Below the pieces are notes generated by a model. That model saw nothing but the letters and a program-made list of their open reading frames with translations. It was not told where the DNA came from and did no database searches. From the IMG/VR virus record IMGVR_UViG_3300048550_000035, positions 1-29,471 of that record: a DNA stretch of 29,471 bases, one strand, 5' to 3'. The position numbers and the translations under genes are program-made. Source of the stretch: a virus. Of this stretch, positions 1 through 7,465 are shown piece by piece. Every line of letters starts with the position of its first letter. Position 1 is the first letter of the stretch.

Positions 1-657
1 CTCTGTCTCAAACTCTTCACGTACGCTATTGAGTACGTCAAGATTAACCTTGAACCCACGTTGATAGATACGTGCAAGACATACAGCCACTTGATCAGTC
101 AACTCTGCAGTATCTCTTAGCCCTGCATTGTCTGCTTCGTTGTACCTACGCATTAGGTTATGGTACACATCTTTAGTTGCCGATAGATCAGCACGTAAAT
201 ACTCACACAGTTCTGCATGTGGTATGTCACGTGTGCTGTAGCCCTTGGCAAAGTATTCTTTAAGGGTGTCCTGTTTAGGAGTAGCCCCATATCGTTCAGC
301 ACAAGCTTGAAGAGATAGCGGTTCTTTCACGCCACGTTGTAAGACATACTCATTAAGCATAGTATCATACACTTCACCCTTATAAACGAAACCTGATTCC
401 CATAGCCACAGTAAATCATATGCAATATTGTGACCAATTAATAAAGTTGTTTGATCTAATGTCATTTGTAATTCTTCCTTACCATTAAAGGTGGGTTCAA
501 TATCTGCATGATCAAATGTGTATATGCGAGGAAGAGAATCCTGTTCCACCCCCTGTACACCCACCATAACCAGAGTGTTGTCAGACTCAAATGGATCAAG
601 GTGCATCTTGCCATCACGTTTGGTTACTGTGTTCTCTACATCAAGTACTAGTTTCAT
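1..657 (-). CDS. DNA polymerase, family A, N-terminal 3'-5' exonuclease part (truncated by window edge)
   Basis: The reading frame starts at an ATG at 657 and is still open at base 1, giving 219 N-terminal residues. A proofreading exonuclease fold is visible. Motif Exo I is LVLDVENT at residues 3-10 with the D-x-E metal ligands, Exo II is IGHNIAYDLLWLW with N and D, and Exo III is CEYLRADLSATKDVY with the Y-x3-D pattern. This arrangement is that of T7-like and other phage family A replicative polymerases; the polymerase domain itself lies beyond the window. The start overlaps the end of the GIY-YIG gene by 17 bases, so it is the last visible gene of the leftward replication operon. The exonuclease domain is clear; assignment to family A rather than a free-standing exonuclease is inferred from the helicase and primase beside it. 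Confidence 0.85.
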   Translation of the reverse strand, partial: MKLVLDVENTVTKRDGKMHLDPFESDNTLVMVGVQGVEQDSLPRIYTFDHADIEPTFNGKEELQMTLDQTTLLIGHNIAYDLLWLWESGFVYKGEVYDTMLNEYVLQRGVKEPLSLQACAERYGATPKQDTLKEYFAKGYSTRDIPHAELCEYLRADLSATKDVYHNLMRRYNEADNAGLRDTAELTDQVAVCLARIYQRGFKVNLDVLNSVREEFETE

Positions 658-1108
658 CGGTCACTCCTTCTATTACAGTGATAGCGTCATGCTTACTCAT
701 CTTAAACCACTCACCATTACTGTCACTTGCTAGTCTACGTGCGTTGTGGTGTGCCGTTTTTTCTGCTACTCCTTTATCGTCAAACATTTTACAGAACTCT
801 AACACATAATCTCGCAGAGGTGAAGAGGTTTGATAGCTTGAACATCTATCTTCTGCATCAACTGCCATGCCTATCTTGATCCAACCTGGCCACGCTTGAT
901 TAGAGATAGCGTACACATACCCTTCTTTAATTTTATTGTATGCTTTTATTGTATTGTTAGACAGTAATTTTACTGTACGTCTTAACGCATTTTGCCTGTC
1001 CACTATGGCTGCACACTTGTTGCACTTGTATTGTTTAGTTTTCTGGTTGGCTAGATACCAATTCTCATCGACTAATTTTATTCCACAGAATCTACAGTCT
1101 TTGCTCAT
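641..1108 (-). CDS. GIY-YIG (T5orf172-type) nuclease-like protein with N-terminal zinc ribbon
   Basis: This is a 155-residue protein. Residues 6-9 (CRFC) and 29-32 (CNKC) form a four-cysteine zinc ribbon. Residues about 63-148 match the T5orf172/MUG113 branch of GIY-YIG: GYVYAIS replaces the GIY strand, WIKIG replaces the YIG strand, an arginine follows in AEDRCSSYQTSSP, a glutamate is in the AEKTAHH helix, and GEWF is near the end. Proteins of this branch are often phage-borne and some are homing-type nucleases, but activity cannot be assumed. The ATG overlaps the helicase stop by four bases (ATGA) and the stop overlaps the polymerase start, so it is co-translated within the replication operon. 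Confidence 0.8.
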   Translation of the reverse strand: MSKDCRFCGIKLVDENWYLANQKTKQYKCNKCAAIVDRQNALRRTVKLLSNNTIKAYNKIKEGYVYAISNQAWPGWIKIGMAVDAEDRCSSYQTSSPLRDYVLEFCKMFDDKGVAEKTAHHNARRLASDSNGEWFKMSKHDAITVIEGVTDETST

Positions 1109-2328
1109 GCCATATACCTCGCTGTCTTGTAGTCAAGTTCACAATGAATGACACCATGCCATCCTGTGAGTTTGTTCTTGACTAGGTTTAAATGTCGTTG
1201 GTTGTCCTCTTCATCCTGCCCCTCGACTACAGGATTCTTTGCAATCAATAGCATCAGGTCTGCTTCCGCAGCCTTACCTGTACGTGAACCTTCCATCATA
1301 CTTTGATTGAGTAGCACCTTACCCTCTGCTTCTGCAGATAGTTGTGACATGTAAAAGATAGCACAACCTTGTTGCTTTGCTATACTACGTGCATGTATTG
1401 CATTGGCCTTGAGTGCCTCGTCTTGTCGGGCAAAGCCACTAGTCACAGCAAACTTGTCACCCATGTCAAGCACTACAATGTCAGGCTTGTATGCTTTGCA
1501 TACGCTCTCTACCCACGACATGTCTCTGCCTGTAGCGTCACGCAATCGTATGTTCTTACGTACAGGTTCATACTTGTCGTGTGCTAGTTTAGGATTCTGC
1601 TTTACCTCTTGCATCGTCATGCCTGTGGCAGCGGTGAGATACCTAGCACCCACTCGGTGCGTACCTTCCTCATTACACAAGACAATACACTTAGCACCTT
1701 GTCTAGCGAATCCATTGGGAGATGCAATCAAACTGGCATGGAAGGAAGTCTTTCCTGTGTTAGGTCTAGCTCCTATCTCAACAAGGTGTCCTTCATTCAC
1801 ACCCTCAAGCTTACGTACGAGTGTAGGTATATTGAATGTCCATCGTGCTTCAAGATCATTCCTCTCTAGCAATGTGCTTATGTCAATGTCATCCCACTGT
1901 ATATTTAGATTGGGTGTAAAGTCATCGCCATACTGTTCAAGCAGATTACGTATAGGCTCAAGGCTAGTCTTCGTACCATTGACATAATCAAATCCTAAGT
2001 TGGCTATGTCTTCTCCCACTACCTGTTGGAATAACTTAGACAATACTTCTTGTGCAATGTCTGATCCCATAGGTTGCTCACGCTTGATCCTATCAAATAG
2101 GGAAGAGTAAGCAGTCTTCTGTGCGGTAGTCATGGAAGGGTTGCTTGATATAAACAAAGCTTCCACTTCATCTGGTGTAACAGTACGCTCGTACCTCTGC
2201 ATGCAAGAGTCAACAATTGATTTGATCTTCTGTGCATCTTTAGTGAACAGTCTGTTAGGACACTTAGCACCTCTATGATCGTCATAAAATTGCTTGTCCA
2301 TTAGGCTACGTAGTAATGATAGTTCCAT
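1105..2328 (-). CDS. replicative DNA helicase, DnaB/T7 gp4-like RecA-fold ATPase
   Basis: This 407-residue protein should unwind the replication fork. Walker A is GARPNTGKTS at about 186-195. Walker B is IVVLDMGDKF at about 284-293. A sensor-like FYMSQLSAEAEGK segment follows, then EGSRTGKAAEADLMLLI, where DnaB-like proteins carry motif H4 and the arginine finger. The N-terminal 150 residues are helical and carry no zinc finger or TOPRIM, consistent with a separate primase gene upstream. The ATG at 2328 follows GGAGTATAAT and lies one base after the primase stop. The helicase class is clear; the exact subfamily is not. Confidence 0.9.
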   Translation of the reverse strand: MELSLLRSLMDKQFYDDHRGAKCPNRLFTKDAQKIKSIVDSCMQRYERTVTPDEVEALFISSNPSMTTAQKTAYSSLFDRIKREQPMGSDIAQEVLSKLFQQVVGEDIANLGFDYVNGTKTSLEPIRNLLEQYGDDFTPNLNIQWDDIDISTLLERNDLEARWTFNIPTLVRKLEGVNEGHLVEIGARPNTGKTSFHASLIASPNGFARQGAKCIVLCNEEGTHRVGARYLTAATGMTMQEVKQNPKLAHDKYEPVRKNIRLRDATGRDMSWVESVCKAYKPDIVVLDMGDKFAVTSGFARQDEALKANAIHARSIAKQQGCAIFYMSQLSAEAEGKVLLNQSMMEGSRTGKAAEADLMLLIAKNPVVEGQDEEDNQRHLNLVKNKLTGWHGVIHCELDYKTARYMA

Positions 2329-2329
2329 A

Positions 2330-3082
2330 TTATACTCCTATGTTGGTTAGGTTTTCTATATCTATTTCGTTTCTATACTTCAAGTCATCGGTCAACTTCA
2401 ATACACCCACCTTGTCTACGTGTTGGCGTAGCTCTTTGGCAAACTGCATTGTCTTTGGTAACGCATCGGGGTCTAACGCTACGATTGCTGTTGAGAACTG
2501 CGACAAGTACTTCTTGTGTGCTTCTGAGAGTGACGTACCCAACACAGCCACCCCAACGTATACATCAATCTCGCCTACAACTACAGCACTGACGCAATCC
2601 TCAACAACTACAGCAACACTACCACATCCATATGTATATGGCAAGTCACTATTCCCATACCTTTTCCATTTAGGTAATCGCTTACTGTCAATGGCTCTGC
2701 CTATTGCATCCACACACTTCCACGATTTCCATATGGTGAACACGACACGATCTTCCTTAACATCATACATCAATTCTAAATCGGTAGGCAGTTGGTATTG
2801 ATCTACAAACTTCTGCGTATAGGGTGGGTGGTATATGATGTTGCTAGGCATATTCCACGCTACCTCTGTCAGTCTTTCCTGTGGAGATAGGGATGTTCTA
2901 ATGTCATTGGCACTCAAACGCACACGCTTACCCCCACCCACATCACACGTAGCCTTGTAGCAATTCCACATCAGGCTACCCATGTTGTTTGTAATGGTAA
3001 ATGTTTTCCTACCCTTACATGCAGGGCAGTCAACACGTTTAGTCTCACCATTTCTAACATCAAAATCATCCACACTCCACAT
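2330..3082 (-). CDS. DNA primase, zinc ribbon plus TOPRIM
   Basis: This is a 250-residue protein. A zinc-binding region is seen at C19-P-A-C22 and C41-x4-C46. A TOPRIM-like region spans about residues 155-240, with the acidic residue in VVEDC and the D-P-D motif in VALDPDA. It resembles the primase half of T7 gp4 as a separate polypeptide. I chose the ATG at 3082 because AGGAAG precedes it at a proper distance and it begins just after the integrase stop (TAGTATG); the in-frame GTG at 3091 sits too close to that site. It acts with the helicase encoded immediately downstream. Confidence 0.85.
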   Translation of the reverse strand: MWSVDDFDVRNGETKRVDCPACKGRKTFTITNNMGSLMWNCYKATCDVGGGKRVRLSANDIRTSLSPQERLTEVAWNMPSNIIYHPPYTQKFVDQYQLPTDLELMYDVKEDRVVFTIWKSWKCVDAIGRAIDSKRLPKWKRYGNSDLPYTYGCGSVAVVVEDCVSAVVVGEIDVYVGVAVLGTSLSEAHKKYLSQFSTAIVALDPDALPKTMQFAKELRQHVDKVGVLKLTDDLKYRNEIDIENLTNIGV

Positions 3083-3083
3083 A

Positions 3084-4196
3084 CTATACACCTTCCTGTT
3101 GCTTCAACGCAGATGATACCCATGTTTTTCTAGTTGTCAAGGCATTTGTTGCAGACGCTAGAGTATTTTTCATATAGGGTTTTACTGACGCAGGGTTAGA
3201 ATGCCCACTGACCGACATGATTTGAGGTAATGGCACACCCCCATCAACCATCTCCATGATGCCTGTCCTACGTAAGTCCATCAGCCGTTTGTGTTTAGGT
3301 ATACCATTCCTTTCCATTAGCAATCTACCTCTTTTGGATAGGCTTTCTAGTGTGTAAGGTAGGTACTCCCCATCAATAGGATATACTCTTGGTGCTACGT
3401 ACTGTTGAAAGCCAAAGTCTTTCTTCTGTTGTAGTAGCATCTCTCGTAGGTCATCCTCTACAGGTATCTCCACCTTTGCTCTACGTTTAGACTGCTGCAA
3501 ATATAACACAGCCATGTCATCACTTAGACTATCCCATTTTAAATTACGCATGTCACCTAACCTCTGACAAAACTCAAGAGCCATGTGTATGATTAAGCCT
3601 ATGTTACGTGTGTACCAATTGGAATAGGCATCATCAAGAACGGCTCTTACTTCTTGCCTAGTCCATACATCAGTACGCTTGAGTGCAGTCACACGTTTGA
3701 TACGTGAGAAAGGATTAACTAACACTAACTCTAGGTTAAATGCCCAGTTATATACTGTAGACATACAACTAGTAATGTGATTAGCTTGTGTAACACCCTG
3801 CTCAAGCCACAGTTGATAGTGTTTCTTAGCAAGCTTAGTGCCTATGGCCTTTACTTTGTACCTACCTAGTGTCTTTTGTGCAACACTTAGAAAGTATTTA
3901 TAGTCCTTCTGTGTTTTAGGTCTTAACATTTTCCAAGCTTGCGAGTGGCAGTAAGCATCAATCAGGTGAGTCAAGGTACTACTTGCATTTGCTTTTATTA
4001 CTGTTGCATTTTTGTCATACCAGTCATTTATCCTTTGGTTATCTTCACGTACAAGCTTGCGTACCTGCTTGAGATCAGACCCAAACTGTCTGCGTGTGAC
4101 AACACCTGCATCGACTAGCTTCTGTGGTGGGTTGAATCTGTACTCAACCACACCATATGCCGTAGTCCTAGCTTGTATATATCTAGGCAATGCCAT
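3084..4196 (-). CDS. int: tyrosine recombinase / phage integrase
   Basis: This 370-residue protein has an N-terminal arm region, a SAM-like core-binding domain at about 75-165 and a catalytic domain at about 175-345. Recognisable catalytic positions are R212 in CQRLGDMRNLKW, a probable K237, R309 in LMDLRRTG, H332 in SGHSN and the nucleophile Y341 in KPYMK. The position that is usually His in the H-x-L-R box is Met306 here, a tolerated but less common variant. The start codon overlaps the DUF932 stop by one base (TAATG) and the stop is followed directly by primase. Integrase is thus embedded inside the replication operon rather than beside an obvious attachment site. It implies a temperate or recently temperate phage. 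Confidence 0.9.
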   Translation of the reverse strand: MALPRYIQARTTAYGVVEYRFNPPQKLVDAGVVTRRQFGSDLKQVRKLVREDNQRINDWYDKNATVIKANASSTLTHLIDAYCHSQAWKMLRPKTQKDYKYFLSVAQKTLGRYKVKAIGTKLAKKHYQLWLEQGVTQANHITSCMSTVYNWAFNLELVLVNPFSRIKRVTALKRTDVWTRQEVRAVLDDAYSNWYTRNIGLIIHMALEFCQRLGDMRNLKWDSLSDDMAVLYLQQSKRRAKVEIPVEDDLREMLLQQKKDFGFQQYVAPRVYPIDGEYLPYTLESLSKRGRLLMERNGIPKHKRLMDLRRTGIMEMVDGGVPLPQIMSVSGHSNPASVKPYMKNTLASATNALTTRKTWVSSALKQQEGV

Positions 4197-5086
4197 TATT
4201 TACCCCACTTGCCTGTAACCTTAGAATCAAAACTTGAATTTACTAAGTCATTCCATATAGGAGAGTCAACCCACTTGGCTACCTCTTGCTCACGCTTCCA
4301 CATGGTCACGGCTTTGGTATCGTTACCTGTGTTACGTACTGTGAATCCATTACGTTCATCACCATACGTAGCGTAGTTAGTGAACGCACTGTACAATGCA
4401 AAGAGATTCTCGCCACGCTTACGTGTCTCTTCTCTGTATAGGGCAAGCATCTTGTCTGCTTTCTTTTCGTTACCCATCATGTAATCAAGCACAGACTTAA
4501 CACACAAGGCTCTTGTATTTATGGATGCCCATGTCTGTATCTTCTCTGCTTCACCTTCAAAGTTTACAACTGAATCAGCTATCTCACCTTGAAAGATATC
4601 TACGTTAAACAACGCAGTGTTCTTTTTCTTGAGGTAGTTGTGATCACCAGTGACAGTACCATTCGTACAGAACATATCAATCAAACCATAGAACACTTGG
4701 TTAGAACATCTGCCATCTACACCATGTAGTGCAACCATTCTTTTGAAGAGTTCTGTTTGATGTGTGTCATCGGCTGTTGTGATAGTGATACTGTCATCTT
4801 TAAAGATAGCATCAAGCATTACGAATGCACCATTACGTGCTGATCGCCATCTCTTATCTGCCAAGAGACAGTTCTCTTGACCTAGTGTTTCCTCTGCTAC
4901 TGACCACACTTTGTTGAAGTATTCACCATGACTAGTGAGTGCATAGCTATCACCTACTATACCTAGATACTCACCATCATACTCATTGACAACGTAAGAT
5001 TGTCCTTGAAATTTAGTGGGTTCTTTGCTTACCTTAAAGTCATAACGATAAGGTATGTCTACATTACTTATATAATCTAAAGCCAT
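4196..5086 (-). CDS. DUF932 family protein
   Basis: This 296-residue protein resembles the DUF932 (phage/plasmid-like) family. Supporting segments are YLGIVGDSYALTSHGEYF near the N-terminus, GRWRSARNGAF-like text at about 79-88 (KRWRSARNGAF), VDGRCSNQVFYGLIDMFCTNG in the middle, and a long helical C-terminal part. The function of DUF932 is not established; it is common on plasmids and phages beside replication and recombination genes. The ATG at 5086 follows GGAGAATAAAAA. It is the first gene after a consensus promoter at 5125-5153 and overlaps integrase by one base, so it probably heads the DUF932-integrase-primase-helicase-polymerase transcript. Confidence 0.8.
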   Translation of the reverse strand: MALDYISNVDIPYRYDFKVSKEPTKFQGQSYVVNEYDGEYLGIVGDSYALTSHGEYFNKVWSVAEETLGQENCLLADKRWRSARNGAFVMLDAIFKDDSITITTADDTHQTELFKRMVALHGVDGRCSNQVFYGLIDMFCTNGTVTGDHNYLKKKNTALFNVDIFQGEIADSVVNFEGEAEKIQTWASINTRALCVKSVLDYMMGNEKKADKMLALYREETRKRGENLFALYSAFTNYATYGDERNGFTVRNTGNDTKAVTMWKREQEVAKWVDSPIWNDLVNSSFDSKVTGKWGK

Positions 5087-5124
5087 TTTTTATTCTCCTT
5101 TTCTACTATTGCAACTGATAGCTA

Positions 5125-5153
5125 GTTATACCATGTATACTAACTAGAGTCAA
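5125..5153 (-). promoter_or_regulatory. sigma70-type promoter for the replication operon
   Basis: On the minus strand TTGACT (5153-5148) is followed by a 17-base spacer and TATAAC (5130-5125). Transcription would start near 5118, about 32 bases before the DUF932 ATG. The -35 box includes the TGA stop codon of the upstream nuclease gene. The spacer and -10 contain CTAGTTA...TAACTAG (5122-5128 and 5141-5147), a 7-bp inverted repeat that could be an operator. Confidence 0.65.
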
Positions 5154-5461
5154 GCTAATACTAATCTATTATTGTCATTCATATAACGTACCTTACCATC
5201 TCTGATAGTGGCACATCTTACTCCTAGTTTTTCTTGCCACTTGTTAGGTGTCAATGTTTCTTTTGACTTACCTGTTTTCATGTCAAGATACAGGTAGTCT
5301 TTCTTGTTGGGCCTGTATACAATCATGTCTATCTTACCAATGCATGATGCATTTCTGAATACCTCATACCCTTTGTCAAGTAAGATACTTGTTGCCATAA
5401 TTTCTGTTATGTCACCCTGTCTGTTAGGTGCATGTTTACTTTGATATTTTTTCTTACGCAT
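5150..5461 (-). CDS. small PD-(D/E)XK nuclease (endonuclease/Holliday-resolvase-like)
   Basis: This is a 103-residue protein. The pattern of a PD-(D/E)XK core is visible: E20 in GDITEIMATSILLDKGY (first helix), D45 in IGKIDMIVY (second strand), and D60-M-K62 in YLYLDMKTGK (third strand). The length and order fit single-domain archaeal-resolvase-like and VSR-like phage nucleases. A role in recombination or in processing replication intermediates is inferred from its position between lysis/nucleotide genes and the replication operon. The start has AAGGGAATAAC before it. The stop lies inside the -35 box of the next promoter. Confidence 0.75.
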   Translation of the reverse strand: MRKKKYQSKHAPNRQGDITEIMATSILLDKGYEVFRNASCIGKIDMIVYRPNKKDYLYLDMKTGKSKETLTPNKWQEKLGVRCATIRDGKVRYMNDNNRLVLA

Positions 5462-5471
5462 GTTATTCCCT

Positions 5472-5864
5472 TCACTTGTAAAATATGTGATCCCCTACCT
5501 GCTTGACAACTCGTAAGCTATCTGCCCAATAGGGGTTTACTTCTGTGGTGTGATAATGTGTCGCACCATTCACTACATCTATAGTGTTGTCATCATCTAG
5601 CATCATGGCTGCCAACATCATAGACTTCTCCCATGCCTTATTCTCATGCGGTGTGTCACTTGCACCATCACATGTCCAAGAAAAAGCACAGATGCTCTTA
5701 CCTTTTTGATACACTACATCACATACTGTATCAGGATAGTGTTTGCTATCCACCCTGTTGACAGTTACCTGTGCCACTGCCAACTGGCCTGCCGTACTCT
5801 GATCACGTGCTTCGTGATAGATGTTTAGGGCGAGGCAGACCAATGCACTCTTGAGTAATACCAT
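5472..5864 (-). CDS. SleB/CwlJ-type cell wall hydrolase
   Basis: This 130-residue protein covers the whole Hydrolase_2 domain. LALNIYHEARDQS carries the catalytic Glu at about residue 18. QLAVAQVTVNRV and the aromatic ICAFSWTCDG segment follow, then GATHYHTTEVNPYWADSL near the end. Family members are lytic transglycosylase-like enzymes acting on peptidoglycan. The N-terminus is hydrophobic but is part of the domain, so no separate signal peptide is evident; export would need a holin or the overlapping membrane peptide. The gene lies in the leftward block, far from the M15 endolysin on the other strand, so it may act in lysis or at another stage. Confidence 0.85.
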   Translation of the reverse strand: MVLLKSALVCLALNIYHEARDQSTAGQLAVAQVTVNRVDSKHYPDTVCDVVYQKGKSICAFSWTCDGASDTPHENKAWEKSMMLAAMMLDDDNTIDVVNGATHYHTTEVNPYWADSLRVVKQVGDHIFYK

Positions 5865-5944
5865 TTACTTGTAAACCTTTCTTCAATAAATACTTCCCAA
5901 GTATATCCTAAAGATATAATCAGGAAGAAGATTGCGTTTCTCAT
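5825..5944 (-). CDS. 39-residue membrane micro-protein
   Basis: A short frame begins MRNAIFFLIISLGYTWEVFI and continues with a basic, aromatic tail. It has one hydrophobic segment. The ATG at 5944 starts one base after the HAD gene stop (TAGTATG) and is preceded by GGAG inside that gene. Its end overlaps the SleB hydrolase by 40 bases in another frame. Placement directly before a cell-wall hydrolase makes a holin-like or anchoring role conceivable, but this is inference only. Confidence 0.5.
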   Translation of the reverse strand: MRNAIFFLIISLGYTWEVFIEERFTSKWYYSRVHWSASP

Positions 5945-5945
5945 A

Positions 5946-6482
5946 CTAAAAATCTCCTCGTACTTTTTGTATAAGCTTAATTGCTTTATGCAATTCTTCT
6001 TCTAGCCTAGAGATCTTATCTCTGTTAGCTTGCCATAGAATACCTATCCCACCTGCATCTGTCCACTGCTTTACATTAGTGTGCTTGTCATCAATAAGAA
6101 TGTTGGGTGTACCATCTATCCTATCAGTAGCAAACTTGTGCTTGGTGTGGGTAAAGATCAGCCTATGTTTAGGTGGCATTAGACCATGCGATTCCAACCA
6201 TCTACGTTTCCAATAGACACAGTTATCTCTGTCATTACGCAATGGTGTAGAACATATGCCCCAACCTAAGTGAGGATACTTGTACGTCAACTCTTTGATG
6301 TGACCCACAAGATGATAGGTTGTATCAAATGCTTTTAGATTCCAAAAGAAATTGGTATCCTTTAATTGAGCAAGAGCTTCATTAATATCTTTGATATCTT
6401 TCCAATGAGCCACATCAAAGTGTGCTTCTAGCCCACCAAAGAAGTCAGCTAACACACCATCCATATCTAAATATATAATCAT
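5946..6482 (-). CDS. HAD-superfamily 5'(3')-deoxyribonucleotidase-like phosphatase
   Basis: This is a 178-residue protein. Motif I is YLDMDGVLADF with the nucleophile D6 and acid/base D8, followed by the NT5C-type pattern. Motif II is in GICSTP (S78 or T79). A lysine lies in THTKHKFA, and motif IV is ILIDDK (D131, D132). This matches the NT5C/YorS group, which dephosphorylates deoxynucleoside monophosphates, so a role in nucleotide pool control is likely. The start overlaps the methyltransferase stop by four bases (ATGA), showing translational coupling. Confidence 0.8.
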   Translation of the reverse strand: MIIYLDMDGVLADFFGGLEAHFDVAHWKDIKDINEALAQLKDTNFFWNLKAFDTTYHLVGHIKELTYKYPHLGWGICSTPLRNDRDNCVYWKRRWLESHGLMPPKHRLIFTHTKHKFATDRIDGTPNILIDDKHTNVKQWTDAGGIGILWQANRDKISRLEEELHKAIKLIQKVRGDF

Positions 6483-7465
6483 CTCTTTACTCCTTTCAAT
6501 GCTTGGTATCCACAGCCACAGCCATCAAACAAACTAACGACAGTACCCAACTTATCTTGTGGTATGCCATTGAGTATGTGCTTGATAACATCCACTGTCC
6601 AACCATTGCCAATCATCTTGTACCGCCTTGAATTGCTTATCTCTTTCATGGGTTTAGTAAGACCATCAGCATCGTGCATGTCACCATACTTTGTGTACCC
6701 ATCAGGCATAGTCTGCAATCGTTCACACTCAAGAGGTGTCAATGCTCTCCAACGCAAGTCACCATCCTCAACCTTCGGCATGCGCCACCCACCTTGCATG
6801 GTGGTCAGGCCAGAGGACTTAGCTTTGCGAGAGTAGACACGCTTGATAATGTCATAGCCTTTGAGGTTAGCTTCACCCACTTGTCTACACTGAGTGTGCT
6901 TGTTGAACACCACTTGTCTACGTGACTTCTCAAAGTACATCTTCATAGATCCACCCTTGAAATAGTTAGCGTCTACACAGTAGGCTTTCTCCCTGTCGGT
7001 CATGCTCTCATCCTCAAGGATATCCTCAAGGTTGATACCAAGATCAGGCAGATCGTCATGGGGTATGTTAGTCCAATACAATCTCTTCCTGTTCTGTGCA
7101 GACACAGACGCAGAGTTATGTACTCTAGGTTCACACCCAAACTCATGTGAGAATATGTCTTGATACTCCTTCTTCATAGGTGTCTCTTCAATTAGGAAGT
7201 ACTTAGGCTTCCACTGGTGAAACAATCTGAAGAACTCTATCGTTGGCTTGGCTCTCTCGTCATTGAAGTTAAGCTGATTACCTGCAAAGGAGAAGGGTTG
7301 ACAAGGTGGGCCTGCCATTAGCAGGTCTATACCTTTGTGTACATACATAGGATGCTTGTGCATATCAAGTACGCTACCCATCTGCTTTACCATAGGATGA
7401 TTGTAGTGAGCGACCCCCATAGAGTAGGGGTCTATCTCACTTGCGAATGCTTGTTGGTATTGCAT
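6479..7465 (-). CDS. DNA cytosine-5 methyltransferase, circularly permuted
   Basis: This 328-residue enzyme should methylate cytosine in DNA with AdoMet. Motifs in order are: a motif II-like segment (FASEIDPYS, 7-15), motif IV with catalytic Cys55 (GPPCQPFSFAG), motif VI position LIEETPM (E-E-T instead of the usual E-N-V), motif VIII QNRKRLYW (124-131), a variable target-recognition stretch to about 235, motif IX LTPLECERLQTMPDGYT (242-258), motif X GNGWTVDVI (286-294), and finally motif I VVSLFDGCGCGYQALKG (309-325). Motif I is normally first. The ATG overlaps the upstream stop (TAATG), and an in-frame TAA two codons earlier rules out an upstream motif I. A palindromic repeat lies 24 bases upstream. 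The motifs are clear; activity and target are unknown. Confidence 0.9.
   Translation of the reverse strand: MQYQQAFASEIDPYSMGVAHYNHPMVKQMGSVLDMHKHPMYVHKGIDLLMAGPPCQPFSFAGNQLNFNDERAKPTIEFFRLFHQWKPKYFLIEETPMKKEYQDIFSHEFGCEPRVHNSASVSAQNRKRLYWTNIPHDDLPDLGINLEDILEDESMTDREKAYCVDANYFKGGSMKMYFEKSRRQVVFNKHTQCRQVGEANLKGYDIIKRVYSRKAKSSGLTTMQGGWRMPKVEDGDLRWRALTPLECERLQTMPDGYTKYGDMHDADGLTKPMKEISNSRRYKMIGNGWTVDVIKHILNGIPQDKLGTVVSLFDGCGCGYQALKGVKR

Noticed and set aside
1403-1987. 194-residue plus-strand open frame opposite the helicase gene
   Set aside because: It is antisense to clear helicase motifs and has no recognisable domain.
2316-2801. 161-residue plus-strand open frame opposite the primase gene
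   Set aside because: Antisense shadow of a gene with clear zinc and TOPRIM motifs.
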